This document shows, piece after piece, positions 36,199 to 44,947 of a DNA stretch of 64,000 bases. A program made the position numbers and the translations under genes. The notes under the pieces were generated by a model. The model had not been told where the DNA came from and ran no database searches. It was given only the letters and a program-made list of their open reading frames with translations. The stretch is taken from the NCBI GenBank assembly GCA_947172645.1, contig CAMWBY010000016.1, positions 1-64,000 of the forward strand, given 5' to 3'. The number at the start of each line of letters is the position of its first letter. The first letter of the stretch is position 1. This stretch comes from an uncultured Lachnospiraceae bacterium. GTDB lineage: Bacteria; Bacillota; Clostridia; Lachnospirales; Lachnospiraceae.

Positions 36199-37261
36199 TT
36201 GCCACAGCCTCCTCGTCTTCGGATTCCGGTTTGTTCATGATTTGGATGTTAAAAGGGTCAACACGGATACCGACTTCTTCGCCTACAGGATGCAGGACAG
36301 TGGAGTGGACGAGCCACTCGAATCCTCCCGCCATAACCTCCATTTCGTAGTGTACGCCCTTAAAAATCAGATGGGACACAACGCCTTGCAGCGTGCCTTC
36401 TGACGGCGCTACGAGTTCCACATCCTCCGGGCGGATAACTACGTCCACAGGCCTGTTGCGCCCGAACCCTGTATCCACGCAGGGGAAACGGAATCCCAGG
36501 ATGCTTACCAGTTTGTCTTCCACCATGGTTGCGGGAATAATGTTGCTGTCGCCGATAAAATCCGCCACGAAGGCATTCTCAGGTTCATTGTATATGGATT
36601 CCGGGGAGCCAATCTGTTGGATATATCCCTGGTTCATGACCACGATGGTGTCGGACATGGTCAGGGCCTCTTCCTGGTCGTGGGTCACGTAGACGAAAGT
36701 GATGCCCAGTTCGTTTTTCATGCGGATAAGCTCGTACTGCATTTCCTGGCGAAGCTTCAAATCCAGTGCGCCAAGGGGTTCGTCCAACAGGAGCACCTTG
36801 GGTTCATTGACGATGGCCCGGGCGATGGCGATACGCTGCTGCTGCCCGCCGCTTAAGGAATCCGGCATACGGTTGCCGTAACCTTCCAGGTTTACCAGTT
36901 TCAGGGCATATTTTATCTTATCCTGTATGTAAGCCTTGGACTTTTTCTTGATTTTGAGTCCGAAGGCGATATTCTCCGCGATGGTCATATGGGTAAAAAG
37001 GGCGTATTTCTGGAACACCGTGTTAAGAGGCCTTAAGTTCGGCGGGACATGAGTGATGTCTTTCCCGTCGAAGATGACTTGTCCGGCGTCCGGGACGGCG
37101 AAACCGCCTAGAATACGCAAAGTAGTGGTCTTGCCGCAGCCGCTTGGGCCAAGCAGCGTCACAAATTCATTTTCATGTATTTTTAGATTTAGTTCGTCCA
37201 ATACCATCTGCCCGTCAAAGGATTTGGAAAGGTTGTTTAAATGAATCAATTCTTTTGGCAT
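36188..37261 (-). CDS. potA: Spermidine/putrescine ABC transporter ATP-binding protein
   Basis: The ATPase that powers polyamine import, 357 aa. Walker A is [15 protein letters not shown] (about 36-50), the signature is [15 protein letters not shown] and Walker B is [12 protein letters not shown], with the switch His in [10 protein letters not shown]. The C-terminal 120 residues form a TOBE-type domain ([13 protein letters not shown]), characteristic of PotA. It is the second gene of the unit, 20 nt after the regulator. Confidence 0.95.
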   Translation of the reverse strand: MPKELIHLNNLSKSFDGQMVLDELNLKIHENEFVTLLGPSGCGKTTTLRILGGFAVPDAGQVIFDGKDITHVPPNLRPLNTVFQKYALFTHMTIAENIAFGLKIKKKSKAYIQDKIKYALKLVNLEGYGNRMPDSLSGGQQQRIAIARAIVNEPKVLLLDEPLGALDLKLRQEMQYELIRMKNELGITFVYVTHDQEEALTMSDTIVVMNQGYIQQIGSPESIYNEPENAFVADFIGDSNIIPATMVEDKLVSILGFRFPCVDTGFGRNRPVDVVIRPEDVELVAPSEGTLQGVVSHLIFKGVHYEMEVMAGGFEWLVHSTVLHPVGEEVGIRVDPFNIQIMNKPESEDEEAVAIDI

Positions 37262-37280
37262 GGTAGATTCCTCCGGAAGT

Positions 37281-37841
37281 TTAAAAATTAGGCGGGGTGC
37301 TGACCCACAGGAAAACGGCCCCGGTTTTGCCGGATGCCTTAATGTAGTGCTCCGAGTTTGGGGTATAGTAGAAAGCCTCCCCCTTTTTCGCCTTGATGCT
37401 GCGCTTGCCGACGACGACTATAATGGAGCCGGACAGCACATAGCCGAATTCTTCTCCTTCGTGGGGCTGGTCGGGATAGGTGGAGCCGTCAGGCTCTAAA
37501 GTGACGCGGATGGGCTCCATCATGTTTTTTTGGGCATTGGGGATAATCCATTCCACTTTGTTGCCCAGTTCTGTATCTATTTTTTCAAAAAAGTCTTCTT
37601 TGCCGAAAACGATTTGTTCGTCGTCCGCGTCATCGAAGAAGTCTTTCAGGCTTGTGCCAAGGCACTGAAGTATATCCATCAAGGTGGCAATGGAAGGGGA
37701 GGTGAGGTCGTTTTCCAATTGGCTGATAAATCCCTTGGACAGTTCGCAGCGGTCCGCCAGTTCTTCCTGTGTCAGTCCCTTTAAGTTGCGCAGTTCTTTT
37801 ATTTTATTGCCGATTTCTATTCGGGCCGAATTGTTTTCCAT
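37281..37841 (-). CDS. XRE-cupin transcriptional regulator of the polyamine operon
   Basis: A 186-aa regulator. The N-terminal XRE HTH ([20 protein letters not shown]) covers about 20-60, and a C-terminal cupin covers about 115-180 ([12 protein letters not shown], then [16 protein letters not shown]). This architecture is the PuuR/SutR type, whose members often control polyamine or amino-acid transport. Being the first gene of the pot unit, it probably senses a polyamine or a related compound and controls its own operon. The ligand is inferred from position. Confidence 0.88.
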   Translation of the reverse strand: MENNSARIEIGNKIKELRNLKGLTQEELADRCELSKGFISQLENDLTSPSIATLMDILQCLGTSLKDFFDDADDEQIVFGKEDFFEKIDTELGNKVEWIIPNAQKNMMEPIRVTLEPDGSTYPDQPHEGEEFGYVLSGSIIVVVGKRSIKAKKGEAFYYTPNSEHYIKASGKTGAVFLWVSTPPNF

Positions 37842-38152
37842 AATTGTATGTACGCTTTCTGTCGTTGTTTTTATATAATAGGAAATTCCTCCGTTTATTC
37901 GAGTCCGCGAAGCGGAACTCGCAAACGAGCTATGCTCGTTTTTTTTATATATTTGTATCAGTTATAATAAACATAAAGTTTACTAAAACTAAACAGACGT
38001 TGAATCCCATTATACAAAAAAGAGATGGCGTGTCAATGGGGTTTTTAAAAATAAAAGCATTTTTTGTGAAAAAGATTAACAAAGCATGGGATTTGTGATA
38101 AAATCAAGCTATCTTAAGAATCACAGAGAAACGAGAAAGGCATGGTTGGATT
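37842..38152. promoter_or_regulatory. Divergent promoter region with two hairpins
   Basis: This 311-nt gap separates the leftward pot operon from the rightward lactonase gene and must hold both promoters. Hairpin 1 (37900-37921) pairs CGAGT-CCGC with GCGG-A-ACTCG. Hairpin 2 (37924-37946) pairs AACGAGC with GCTCGTT and is followed by eight T in all, a textbook rightward terminator. No + strand gene ends here, so it would end a small leader or antisense RNA starting near the pot promoter. Confidence 0.6.
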
Positions 38153-39214
38153 ATGGGGAAGGGAAAATACGTGGCATATGTTTCCACTTACACGGTAGGC
38201 AATGCGGAGAAATATGGCATTAAAATTTATGACGTGGATATCGAGAATGGCAGGATGACGGAGAAGAATCAGGTGAAGATTACCAATTCTTCCTATCTTT
38301 CGATTTCCCACAACGGGAAATTTCTCTATTCAATTACGGATTTTGGAGTGGAGGCATATAAGATTATGCCGGGCGGTGACCTGGAAGTTATCAACTCGGG
38401 CAGCATTAACGGTATGAGAGGACATTATTTGTCTACGGATTATGAAGACAAATTCCTGTTTGTGGGCGGATACCACGATGGCAAGATTACGGTGCTTCGT
38501 CTGCAGGAGGACGGCGGCATCGGGCAGATTACGGACGAGATATACCATAAGGGACTGGGCAGTATTGCAGAACGGAATTTCAGGCCCCATGTGAACTGCG
38601 TGAAGATGACGAGGGATAACCATTACCTGTGCGCCGCGGATTTAGGGCTTGACCATGTCAATGTCTACCGCCTTGACCATGTGAACGGCAAGCTGAAACC
38701 GATAGATATGATTCGCAGCGAGCAGGAGTCGGCGCCCCGCCATATGAAGTTTTCCAAGGACGGCAGGATAGCATATATTGTGCATGAACTGAAGAATTAC
38801 ATTGATGTCTATACCTATGAGGAGAGAAACGGGAACCCGGAATTTGAGAAGATTCAGACAATCTCCACATTGAACGACTACCATGCAGGCGGTTCTGCGG
38901 CCAGCGCGCTGAATATTTCGGAAGATTTCAAATATCTTGTAAGCTCCAATGCCGGGGATAACAGCGCCATTATATACAGGATTGACCAGAGTACGGGCAT
39001 GCTCGAGAAGATACTGTGTCTGCCGATAAGCGGTGATTATCCGAAGGATGCGAACCTGTTCCCGGACAACAAGCATTTGGTATCCTTAAACCATGAGTCC
39101 AATACGATGACTTTCTTTACGGTAGATTTAGAGAAAGGGCTGCTTGTCATGAACGGCAAGGAGATTAAAGTGAACCAGCCTAACTGCATTATTTTCCACA
39201 AAATCGAGGAGTAG
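38153..39214 (+). CDS. Lactonase-family beta-propeller (6-phosphogluconolactonase-like)
   Basis: A 353-aa seven-bladed propeller of the YbhE/Pgl lactonase family. Repeats such as YLSISHNGKFLYSI, HYLCAADLGLDHVNVYRL and KHLVSLNHESNTMTFF are visible, with the usual RHMKFSKDGRIAYI-like blade. Members hydrolyse 6-phosphogluconolactone or related lactones. No other pentose-phosphate gene is adjacent, so the exact substrate is open. It is cytoplasmic. Confidence 0.87.
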   Translation: MGKGKYVAYVSTYTVGNAEKYGIKIYDVDIENGRMTEKNQVKITNSSYLSISHNGKFLYSITDFGVEAYKIMPGGDLEVINSGSINGMRGHYLSTDYEDKFLFVGGYHDGKITVLRLQEDGGIGQITDEIYHKGLGSIAERNFRPHVNCVKMTRDNHYLCAADLGLDHVNVYRLDHVNGKLKPIDMIRSEQESAPRHMKFSKDGRIAYIVHELKNYIDVYTYEERNGNPEFEKIQTISTLNDYHAGGSAASALNISEDFKYLVSSNAGDNSAIIYRIDQSTGMLEKILCLPISGDYPKDANLFPDNKHLVSLNHESNTMTFFTVDLEKGLLVMNGKEIKVNQPNCIIFHKIEE

Positions 39215-39300
39215 ACTGGCAATACGAAGTTAAGAGCCCCAAAGGGCGGGGAACGGTGATTAAAATTTGTGAATTTATGCAATATGCCGAATAGAAGAAC

Positions 39301-39345
39301 ATCCTCCTGCATATACATTTACAAGTATAAGCAGGAGGATTTTTA
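39301..39345 (+). promoter_or_regulatory. Terminator-like hairpin containing the spoIVA ribosome site
   Basis: ATCCTCCTGC (39301-39310) pairs perfectly with GCAGGAGGAT (39331-39340). After one A-A mismatch, TATAC (39312-39316) also pairs with GTATA (39325-39329). A run of T follows and the spoIVA ATG is at 39347. The 3' arm is the Shine-Dalgarno sequence itself, so a transcript reading through from the lactonase gene would be ended or kept untranslated. A weak sigma-E-like pair (GAATAGA at 39289, TATACATT at 39312) could start transcription inside the loop and leave the site free. Confidence 0.65.
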
Positions 39346-39346
39346 T

Positions 39347-40834
39347 ATGGATTTTTTGCAGAATAGTACATATGACCTGTATAAAGATATACAGCTGCGC
39401 ACAGGGGGAGAAATCTATCTGGGTGTAGTCGGGCCGGTCAGAACCGGGAAATCAACTTTCATCAAACGGTTCATGAACCTGCTCGTGCTTCCCTTTATGG
39501 AAGACGAGAATGAGAAAGAACGGGCCCAGGACGAGATGCCTCAGAGCGCAGGCGGCAGGACGGTTACGACCACGGAACCTAAATTCATCCCGAAAGAGGC
39601 GGCGCATATTAAGCTTGGGACGGATATCGATGTGGATGTGCGGCTGATTGACTGTGTAGGCTATATGGTGGAAGGCGCTTCCGGACATATGGAAGAGGAT
39701 ATGGAGCGGATGGTGAAGACGCCCTGGTCCGTGGAGGAGATACCTTTTACGAAGGCGGCGGAGATAGGAACCAGGAAGGTTATCAAGGACCATTCCACGA
39801 TAGGGATTGTGGTGACTTGCGACGGTTCCTTCGGCGAACTTGGACGGAACAATTTCTTAGAAGCGGAAGGGCGGACGATTACCGAGCTGCAGAGCCTTGG
39901 CAAACCTTTTATCGTGCTGCTAAATTCCGCCAGGCCTTATGCGGAAGAGACGAGAATGCTGGCGGATGAAATCAGTGAGAAATACCAGGTGACCGTGATG
40001 CCTGTCAACTGTGAACAGTTGAAGCGGGAAGATATCAACCATATTATGGAGAATATCCTCTATGAATTTCCGTTGACGATGATTGAGTTTTATATGCCGA
40101 AATGGGTCGAAATGCTTCCCTACGACCACAAGATGAAACAGGATATTGTGGCGCAGATTAAGCAGCTTATGAACAGTTTAAGCAATATCCGTGACATCAC
40201 GACGAATCATTTCATGCCGGAGAGCGAATATATCAAGAAGTGTAAACTGGACGGCATCAATATGTCCGACGGCAGCGTGCGGGTGATTCTCGATGTGGAT
40301 GACGCTTATTACTATGAGATGATAAGCGAGCTGATAGGAGAGTCCATCGGAAGCGAATACCAGATGCTCGCCACATTGAAAGAGATGGCAAAGATGAAGA
40401 GGGAGTATGTGAAGGTGCTCCATGCGTTGGAATCCGTGCGCTATAAAGGATATGGCGTGGTGATGCCAGACCGCGACGAGATTATGTTGGAGAAGCCGGA
40501 GCTGATACGCCAGGGCAACAAGTTCGGCGTGAAGATTAAGGCGGAGAGTCCCAGTATCCATATGATTAAGGCAAGCATAGAGACGGAGATTTCCCCTATC
40601 GTGGGCACGGAGGAACAGGCGCAGGATTTGATTCAGTTTATATCGGATACGGAGACAAGTGAGGAGGGCATCTGGGAGACGAATATCTTTGGGAAGACTG
40701 TGGAACAGCTTGTGAATGACGGCATTACGGGTAAGATATCGATGATTAATGAGGAGAGCCAGGTTAAATTACAGGAGACTATGCAGAAGATTGTCAACGA
40801 CAGCAACGGCGGCATGGTGTGCATTATTATCTGA
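39347..40834 (+). CDS. spoIVA: Stage IV sporulation protein A
   Basis: The coat-basement ATPase that polymerises around the forespore. It is about 495 aa, matching SpoIVA (near 492). The start at 39347 is set by AGCAGGAGGAT; the N-terminus MDFLQNSTYDLYKDIQLRTG is conserved. Walker A is GPVRTGKSTFIKRF near residues 24-37. The C-terminal NDSNGGMVCIII keeps the terminal residues typical of the family. It is usually sigma-E controlled in the mother cell. It marks the organism as a spore former. Confidence 0.97.
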   Translation: MDFLQNSTYDLYKDIQLRTGGEIYLGVVGPVRTGKSTFIKRFMNLLVLPFMEDENEKERAQDEMPQSAGGRTVTTTEPKFIPKEAAHIKLGTDIDVDVRLIDCVGYMVEGASGHMEEDMERMVKTPWSVEEIPFTKAAEIGTRKVIKDHSTIGIVVTCDGSFGELGRNNFLEAEGRTITELQSLGKPFIVLLNSARPYAEETRMLADEISEKYQVTVMPVNCEQLKREDINHIMENILYEFPLTMIEFYMPKWVEMLPYDHKMKQDIVAQIKQLMNSLSNIRDITTNHFMPESEYIKKCKLDGINMSDGSVRVILDVDDAYYYEMISELIGESIGSEYQMLATLKEMAKMKREYVKVLHALESVRYKGYGVVMPDRDEIMLEKPELIRQGNKFGVKIKAESPSIHMIKASIETEISPIVGTEEQAQDLIQFISDTETSEEGIWETNIFGKTVEQLVNDGITGKISMINEESQVKLQETMQKIVNDSNGGMVCIII

Positions 40835-40880
40835 TACACAATGCAGAGAAAGTATGCTACAGATATGGCGCATGCGGCGT

Positions 40881-40915
40881 GCCGGGCAGAGAAGAAGGTC
40901 CACTCCCTGCCCGGC
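40881..40915. terminator. Hairpin between convergent spoIVA and DUF1349 genes
   Basis: GCCGGGCAG (40881-40889) pairs perfectly with CTGCCCGGC (40907-40915), and the flanks pair partly. It lies 47 nt after spoIVA and 15 nt past the end of the opposing gene, the position of a shared bidirectional terminator. It lacks a T-run on either side. Confidence 0.5.
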
Positions 40916-40929
40916 GCTGTGCCACGGAA

Positions 40930-41532
40930 TTAATCGGGTTGCTGCCCGTCATGCGCTTTCCACTGGCATTCTATGATTGCCATATCCGTAAAGACCGCCT
41001 TGAAAGAAGAATCCTCGGGGGAGCACGCATAGATGCCAAACCGGATTGTGCCGCCGCCTTTGTTCATATGGCAGACTCGCATCTGGTTAAAAGTTATGCC
41101 GTCTTCTGAGCATTCAATGCAGTAATCGTCTTCCCTGCGGCTAAGACGGTACCACATAGACTTCACGGAAGCGTCTATCACCGTCGTTGCCCAGTCAGAG
41201 TATCCACCGTTTGTCACCACGCTGCCTAAGTGCTGGTATTTGTCATTTTCATACTCCACAGAAGCTTTTAGCCAATTTTCGCTGTCAAGATACATGACGA
41301 TACCACATTGGTCGAAGCGGTGATGGCTTTCCGTAAAGTCTGTTTTGACAACAAAGCTGAAATATTGTTCGTCTGTATCCATCTGGAATACAGGCGCATT
41401 GTCGTTTTGGAAATGGTAGTAAGTCCGCTGCCACAAATCGGTATGCGGTTTTGATATGATTTCCATCTTGTCTTTGTCAATATGGTATTCTCCGGGTTCT
41501 CTTGTCCATTTAAATTGTCTCAGTTCCATCAT
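40930..41532 (-). CDS. DUF1349 (concanavalin-like) protein
   Basis: A 200-aa protein of the DUF1349 type, a beta-jelly-roll with conserved segments QCGIVMYLDSENWLKASVE and WYRLSRREDDYCIE. Members are annotated as regulation-of-enolase proteins without a known activity, and the fold suggests carbohydrate binding. No signal peptide is visible. It overlaps the GNAT gene by 4 nt, so they form a small minus-strand operon. Confidence 0.85.
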   Translation of the reverse strand: MMELRQFKWTREPGEYHIDKDKMEIISKPHTDLWQRTYYHFQNDNAPVFQMDTDEQYFSFVVKTDFTESHHRFDQCGIVMYLDSENWLKASVEYENDKYQHLGSVVTNGGYSDWATTVIDASVKSMWYRLSRREDDYCIECSEDGITFNQMRVCHMNKGGGTIRFGIYACSPEDSSFKAVFTDMAIIECQWKAHDGQQPD

Positions 41533-41963
41533 CTGTCCTCCTGTTTTTGTTTTGCCATATGTATTTCCCCGTCTTTACGGTATCCGAGCTTATTGTATAC
41601 CGACTGGGCGGTATAGTTATCCGCTCCGGTGAAAAGCTCAAAACCATCTAGCGGATAGTTCCTGATACAATATTGTTCCGCGAAGGAAATCATCTGCCCT
41701 GCAACGCCTCTTTTTCTGTAATCGGGTCTGACATATACTTCTGTGATTTCCGGGATATATTCACCGTAACAGAAGGATTTTTTTAACTGGACGCAGACAA
41801 ATCCTGTGAGGCGTCCATCCATGTCATCCACGACAACAATTTCTTGTCGGTTGGCAAGGAGGGATTCCCTTATCCCCTGAACCGTCATATCGCCGGGACC
41901 GTTAAATTCCGTGTTCAGAACCTTCAGTTGCTCTGCATCGCTTACTGTTGCCAGACGTACCAT
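41529..41963 (-). CDS. GNAT-family N-acetyltransferase
   Basis: Transfers an acetyl group from acetyl-CoA to an amine. It is 144 aa with the GNAT core: strand 4 ITEVYVRPDYRKRGVAGQMI holds the R/Q-x-x-G-x-G/A pyrophosphate motif (RKRGVA). C-terminal GFELFTGADNYTAQSVYNKL is typical. The acceptor is unknown. It is first in a two-gene minus-strand unit with DUF1349. Confidence 0.88.
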   Translation of the reverse strand: MVRLATVSDAEQLKVLNTEFNGPGDMTVQGIRESLLANRQEIVVVDDMDGRLTGFVCVQLKKSFCYGEYIPEITEVYVRPDYRKRGVAGQMISFAEQYCIRNYPLDGFELFTGADNYTAQSVYNKLGYRKDGEIHMAKQKQEDR

Positions 41964-42287
41964 ATGCTGCTCCCTAAAGTATTTATAGTTTCTCGGAATC
42001 TTTTTGCGTTAGTGTGTTGTTTCATAATTACATATTAATTATAGCATACTGAAATCAGAGGCGGTTTGCAACCGGTTTTGACGAAAGTTATTCTTGAAGA
42101 AACAGGGCGGTTATGTTATGGTAAAATAGTGGATTAATATATCAAAAGATGTAATTTGTAATCTGAGACAGGAGCTTTCACAAGCTGCCGGACGCATCGG
42201 TCATAATTGCCGAAGCAGGAATAAAGAAACAATAGAAATGAAGATAAAATATATAAAAAATAAATCAACAGAAAGGCGGGAAAACAG
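41964..42287. other. 324-nt divergent intergenic region
   Basis: No gene is seen. It must hold promoters for the leftward GNAT unit and the rightward nucleoside-salvage operon. A weak rightward candidate is TTGAAG (near 42092) with TATGGT 17 nt further. No riboswitch structure was recognised. The right end has AGAAAGGCGGG before the purine-nucleoside phosphorylase ATG. Confidence 0.35.
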
Positions 42288-43121
42288 ATGAACCCAGTAT
42301 ACGAAAAACTTTTAAAATGCTATGAATGTTACAAAGCAAAGATAGACTTTGAGCCGAAGGTGGCGATTGTCCTCGGCTCCGGGTTAGGCAACTTCGCAAA
42401 GACAGTGGATGTACGGGCCAGGTTGCCTTACAGTGAGATTGAGGGCTTTCCGGTATCCACCGTGCCGGGACATGCAGGTCAATTTATTTTCGGCTATATC
42501 AATGAAGTTCCGGTTGTATTGATGCAGGGACGTGTCCATTATTATGAAGGCTATCCGATTACGGACGTTGTCCTTCCTACCCGTCTGATGAAGATGATGG
42601 GAGCGCAGATTTTGTTCTTAACCAACGCTTCCGGCGGAATTAATCCGGATTTCCATGCGGGCAGCCTGATGCTTATCAAGGACCATATTTCCTGTTTCGC
42701 GCCGAACCCGTTGATTGGGGCTAATATTGAAGAACTGGGAACCAGATTCCCGGATATGTCCCATGTATATGATGAAGATTTGCAGGAGATAATTAGAGGC
42801 ACGGCCAAAGATAACGGTATCGAATTGTTCGAGGGTATCTATGCGCAGCTGACCGGACCTTCTTTCGAGTCCCCGGCCGAGATTCAGATGTTACATAAAT
42901 TGGGAGCCAGCGCGGTAGGTATGAGTACTGTGGTGGAGGCGATTGCGGCCAACCATATGGGGATGAAGATTTGCGGCGTATCCTGTGTCAGCAACCTGGC
43001 GGCAGGCATGAACAGCGCGCCTTTGACCCATGAGGAAGTGCAGGAAGCGGCCAATGCCGTAGCGCCTAAGTTCGAGAAATTACTGGCGGAGTCTGTTACG
43101 AAATTTATGAAATATTTGTAA
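42288..43121 (+). CDS. Purine-nucleoside phosphorylase (PNP I type)
   Basis: Splits inosine or guanosine with phosphate into base and ribose-1-phosphate. It is 277 aa, the length of trimeric PNP I. Motifs: VLGSGLGNF, STVPGHAGQFIFG, RVHYYEGYP and NASGGINPDF. The substrate-binding QLTGPSFESPAEI and the MSTVVEAIAANHMG segment fit. The conserved Asn is in VSCVSNLAAGM. It leads an operon with cytidine deaminase and an amidohydrolase, so the unit salvages nucleosides. Confidence 0.95.
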   Translation: MNPVYEKLLKCYECYKAKIDFEPKVAIVLGSGLGNFAKTVDVRARLPYSEIEGFPVSTVPGHAGQFIFGYINEVPVVLMQGRVHYYEGYPITDVVLPTRLMKMMGAQILFLTNASGGINPDFHAGSLMLIKDHISCFAPNPLIGANIEELGTRFPDMSHVYDEDLQEIIRGTAKDNGIELFEGIYAQLTGPSFESPAEIQMLHKLGASAVGMSTVVEAIAANHMGMKICGVSCVSNLAAGMNSAPLTHEEVQEAANAVAPKFEKLLAESVTKFMKYL

Positions 43122-43164
43122 TTCGGAACATATTTTAACGCCCTAATCAATCTGGGAGATTTAT

Positions 43165-43605
43165 ATGGAAGAAAACAACAATCTTACACAAGAGAAAATA
43201 CAGCAATTGATTGCATTGGCCATGGAGGCAAGGAAGAAAGCGTACACGCCGTATTCCCACTATCAGGTTGGCGCGGCCTTGCTTGCGGAGGATGGTCGGA
43301 TAATTACGGGCTGCAATATTGAGAATGCGGCGTATGGCCCTTCAAACTGTGCCGAGAGGACTGCTTTCTTCAAGGCCGTCAGCGAGGGAATCAGGGGCTT
43401 TATGGCCATTGCCATTGTGGGAAGCCCGGAGGGGGACGCGCTGACACAGTATGCATATCCTTGCGGCGTATGCAGGCAGGTGATGATGGAATTTTGCCCG
43501 CCTGAAACATTTCAGGTTATTGTGGCGCGGTCCCTGGAAGAATACCGGGTGATGACGCTGCGGGAACTTTTACCGGAAGGGTTTGGCCCGGAGAATTTAC
43601 AGTGA
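43165..43605 (+). CDS. cdd: Cytidine deaminase
   Basis: Deaminates cytidine and deoxycytidine to uridine forms. It is 146 aa, the usual length of tetrameric Cdd. The zinc-site motifs are NCAERTAFF (Cys-Ala-Glu; Glu is the proton shuttle) and PCGVCRQVMMEF. The N-terminal YTPYSHYQVGAALL is diagnostic. It lies 43 nt after the phosphorylase and its end overlaps the reading frame before the next gene by a few bases. Confidence 0.96.
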   Translation: MEENNNLTQEKIQQLIALAMEARKKAYTPYSHYQVGAALLAEDGRIITGCNIENAAYGPSNCAERTAFFKAVSEGIRGFMAIAIVGSPEGDALTQYAYPCGVCRQVMMEFCPPETFQVIVARSLEEYRVMTLRELLPEGFGPENLQ

Positions 43606-43640
43606 TTTTTGAAAAGGAATTGAGGAAAGGGAATCAAAAC

Positions 43641-44945
43641 ATGAATTATAAATTTTACAATGCCAGAATACTTACCATGGAGACACAGGACATTATCGAA
43701 GGCGAACTCTGGGTACAGGACGACAGGATTCTTTATGTGGGGGACGGCAAGAATGTGGATTCCGTTTATGGGAAGCTGAATCTGGGCAGTATTGTATGGG
43801 ACAGGGAGATTGACTGTGAGGGCAATCTTCTGATGCCGGGCTTTAAAGATGCCCATACCCATTCCGGGATGACTCTTTTACGGTCCTATGCGGACGACCT
43901 TCCGCTGCAAGACTGGCTGACGAAGCAGGTTTTTCCGATTGAGGACAAAATGGATGGAGAGATGATTTACCATCTGACGAAACTGGCTGTTTTGGAATAT
44001 CTGACCAGCGGCATCACGGCAATTTTTGACATGTACCTGACGCCGGAAACTATCGCGAAGGCATGTGTGGATATGGGCATGCGTTGCGTGCAGACCAGCG
44101 GCTTAAGCGGGCAGGAGGGATTTGAAAAGTCTCTAAAAGAGATGGAATCATATTATCTGAAATTTAACCATGACGACCCTCTCCTCAGTTTCTGTATCGG
44201 ATTCCATGCAGAGTATACGGCTTCCAAAGAGCTGATTAAGAGTGTTGCCGAAATGGCGCGCAAATACCAGGCTCCGGTCTTTACCCATCTGGCGGAGACG
44301 AAGCTTGAGGTGGAGGGATGCAAAGGGCGTCACGGTATGTCTCCGGTGAAGCTGTTTGACAGTCTGGGTCTCTTTGATTATGGCGGTGGCGGATACCATT
44401 GTGTATATCTGGATGATGAAGATATGGAGATTTTCCGCAGGCGGGGGTTAAGCGTGGTGACGAATCCGGGCTCCAACACCAAACTGGCAAGCGGAATCGC
44501 GCCGATTTCGGATTTCCTGAAGAAGGGCATCAATGTGGCAATCGGTACGGACGGCCCGGCAAGCAACAACTGTCTTGATATGTTCCGGGAGATGTTTCTG
44601 GTGACAGGGCTTGCCAAGCTGCGCGAGCAGGACGCTTCTGCGGTGGACGCATGGGAAGTGCTTAAGATGGCGACGGTCAACGGTTCCAAAGCGATGGGGC
44701 TTCCGGATACGGATGTGCTTGCCGAGGGCAAGCTTGCCGACCTGATTATGATAGACCTGCATCAGCCTAATATGCAGCCGATGAATAATATCCCCAAGAA
44801 TCTGGTTTACAGCGGCAGCAAGCAGAATGTGAAGATGACGATGATTCAGGGGAAAATCCTGTATGAGAATGGGAAGTTTGCAGATTCTTATGATGTGGAG
44901 GAAATCTACAGAAAGGCAAATGAGATTATAGGCAGTCTCAGATAG
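43641..44945 (+). CDS. Amidohydrolase (SsnA/MtaD-like deaminase)
   Basis: A metal-dependent hydrolase of the TRZ/ATZ/SsnA amidohydrolase group, about 434 aa. Metal ligands are visible in FKDAHTHSGMTL, FTHLAETKLEVEG and IGTDGPASNNCLDMFREM. It ends with the usual beta-sheet tail (NPGSNTKLASG earlier; VYSGSKQNVKMTMIQGK late). The ATG at 43641 has GGAAAGGGAA; an earlier ATG at 43602 overlaps cdd. Placed after pnp and cdd it probably deaminates a purine base or nucleoside (adenosine, S-adenosylhomocysteine or guanine). The substrate is inferred. Confidence 0.87.
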   Translation: MNYKFYNARILTMETQDIIEGELWVQDDRILYVGDGKNVDSVYGKLNLGSIVWDREIDCEGNLLMPGFKDAHTHSGMTLLRSYADDLPLQDWLTKQVFPIEDKMDGEMIYHLTKLAVLEYLTSGITAIFDMYLTPETIAKACVDMGMRCVQTSGLSGQEGFEKSLKEMESYYLKFNHDDPLLSFCIGFHAEYTASKELIKSVAEMARKYQAPVFTHLAETKLEVEGCKGRHGMSPVKLFDSLGLFDYGGGGYHCVYLDDEDMEIFRRRGLSVVTNPGSNTKLASGIAPISDFLKKGINVAIGTDGPASNNCLDMFREMFLVTGLAKLREQDASAVDAWEVLKMATVNGSKAMGLPDTDVLAEGKLADLIMIDLHQPNMQPMNNIPKNLVYSGSKQNVKMTMIQGKILYENGKFADSYDVEEIYRKANEIIGSLR

Positions 44946-44947
44946 AT

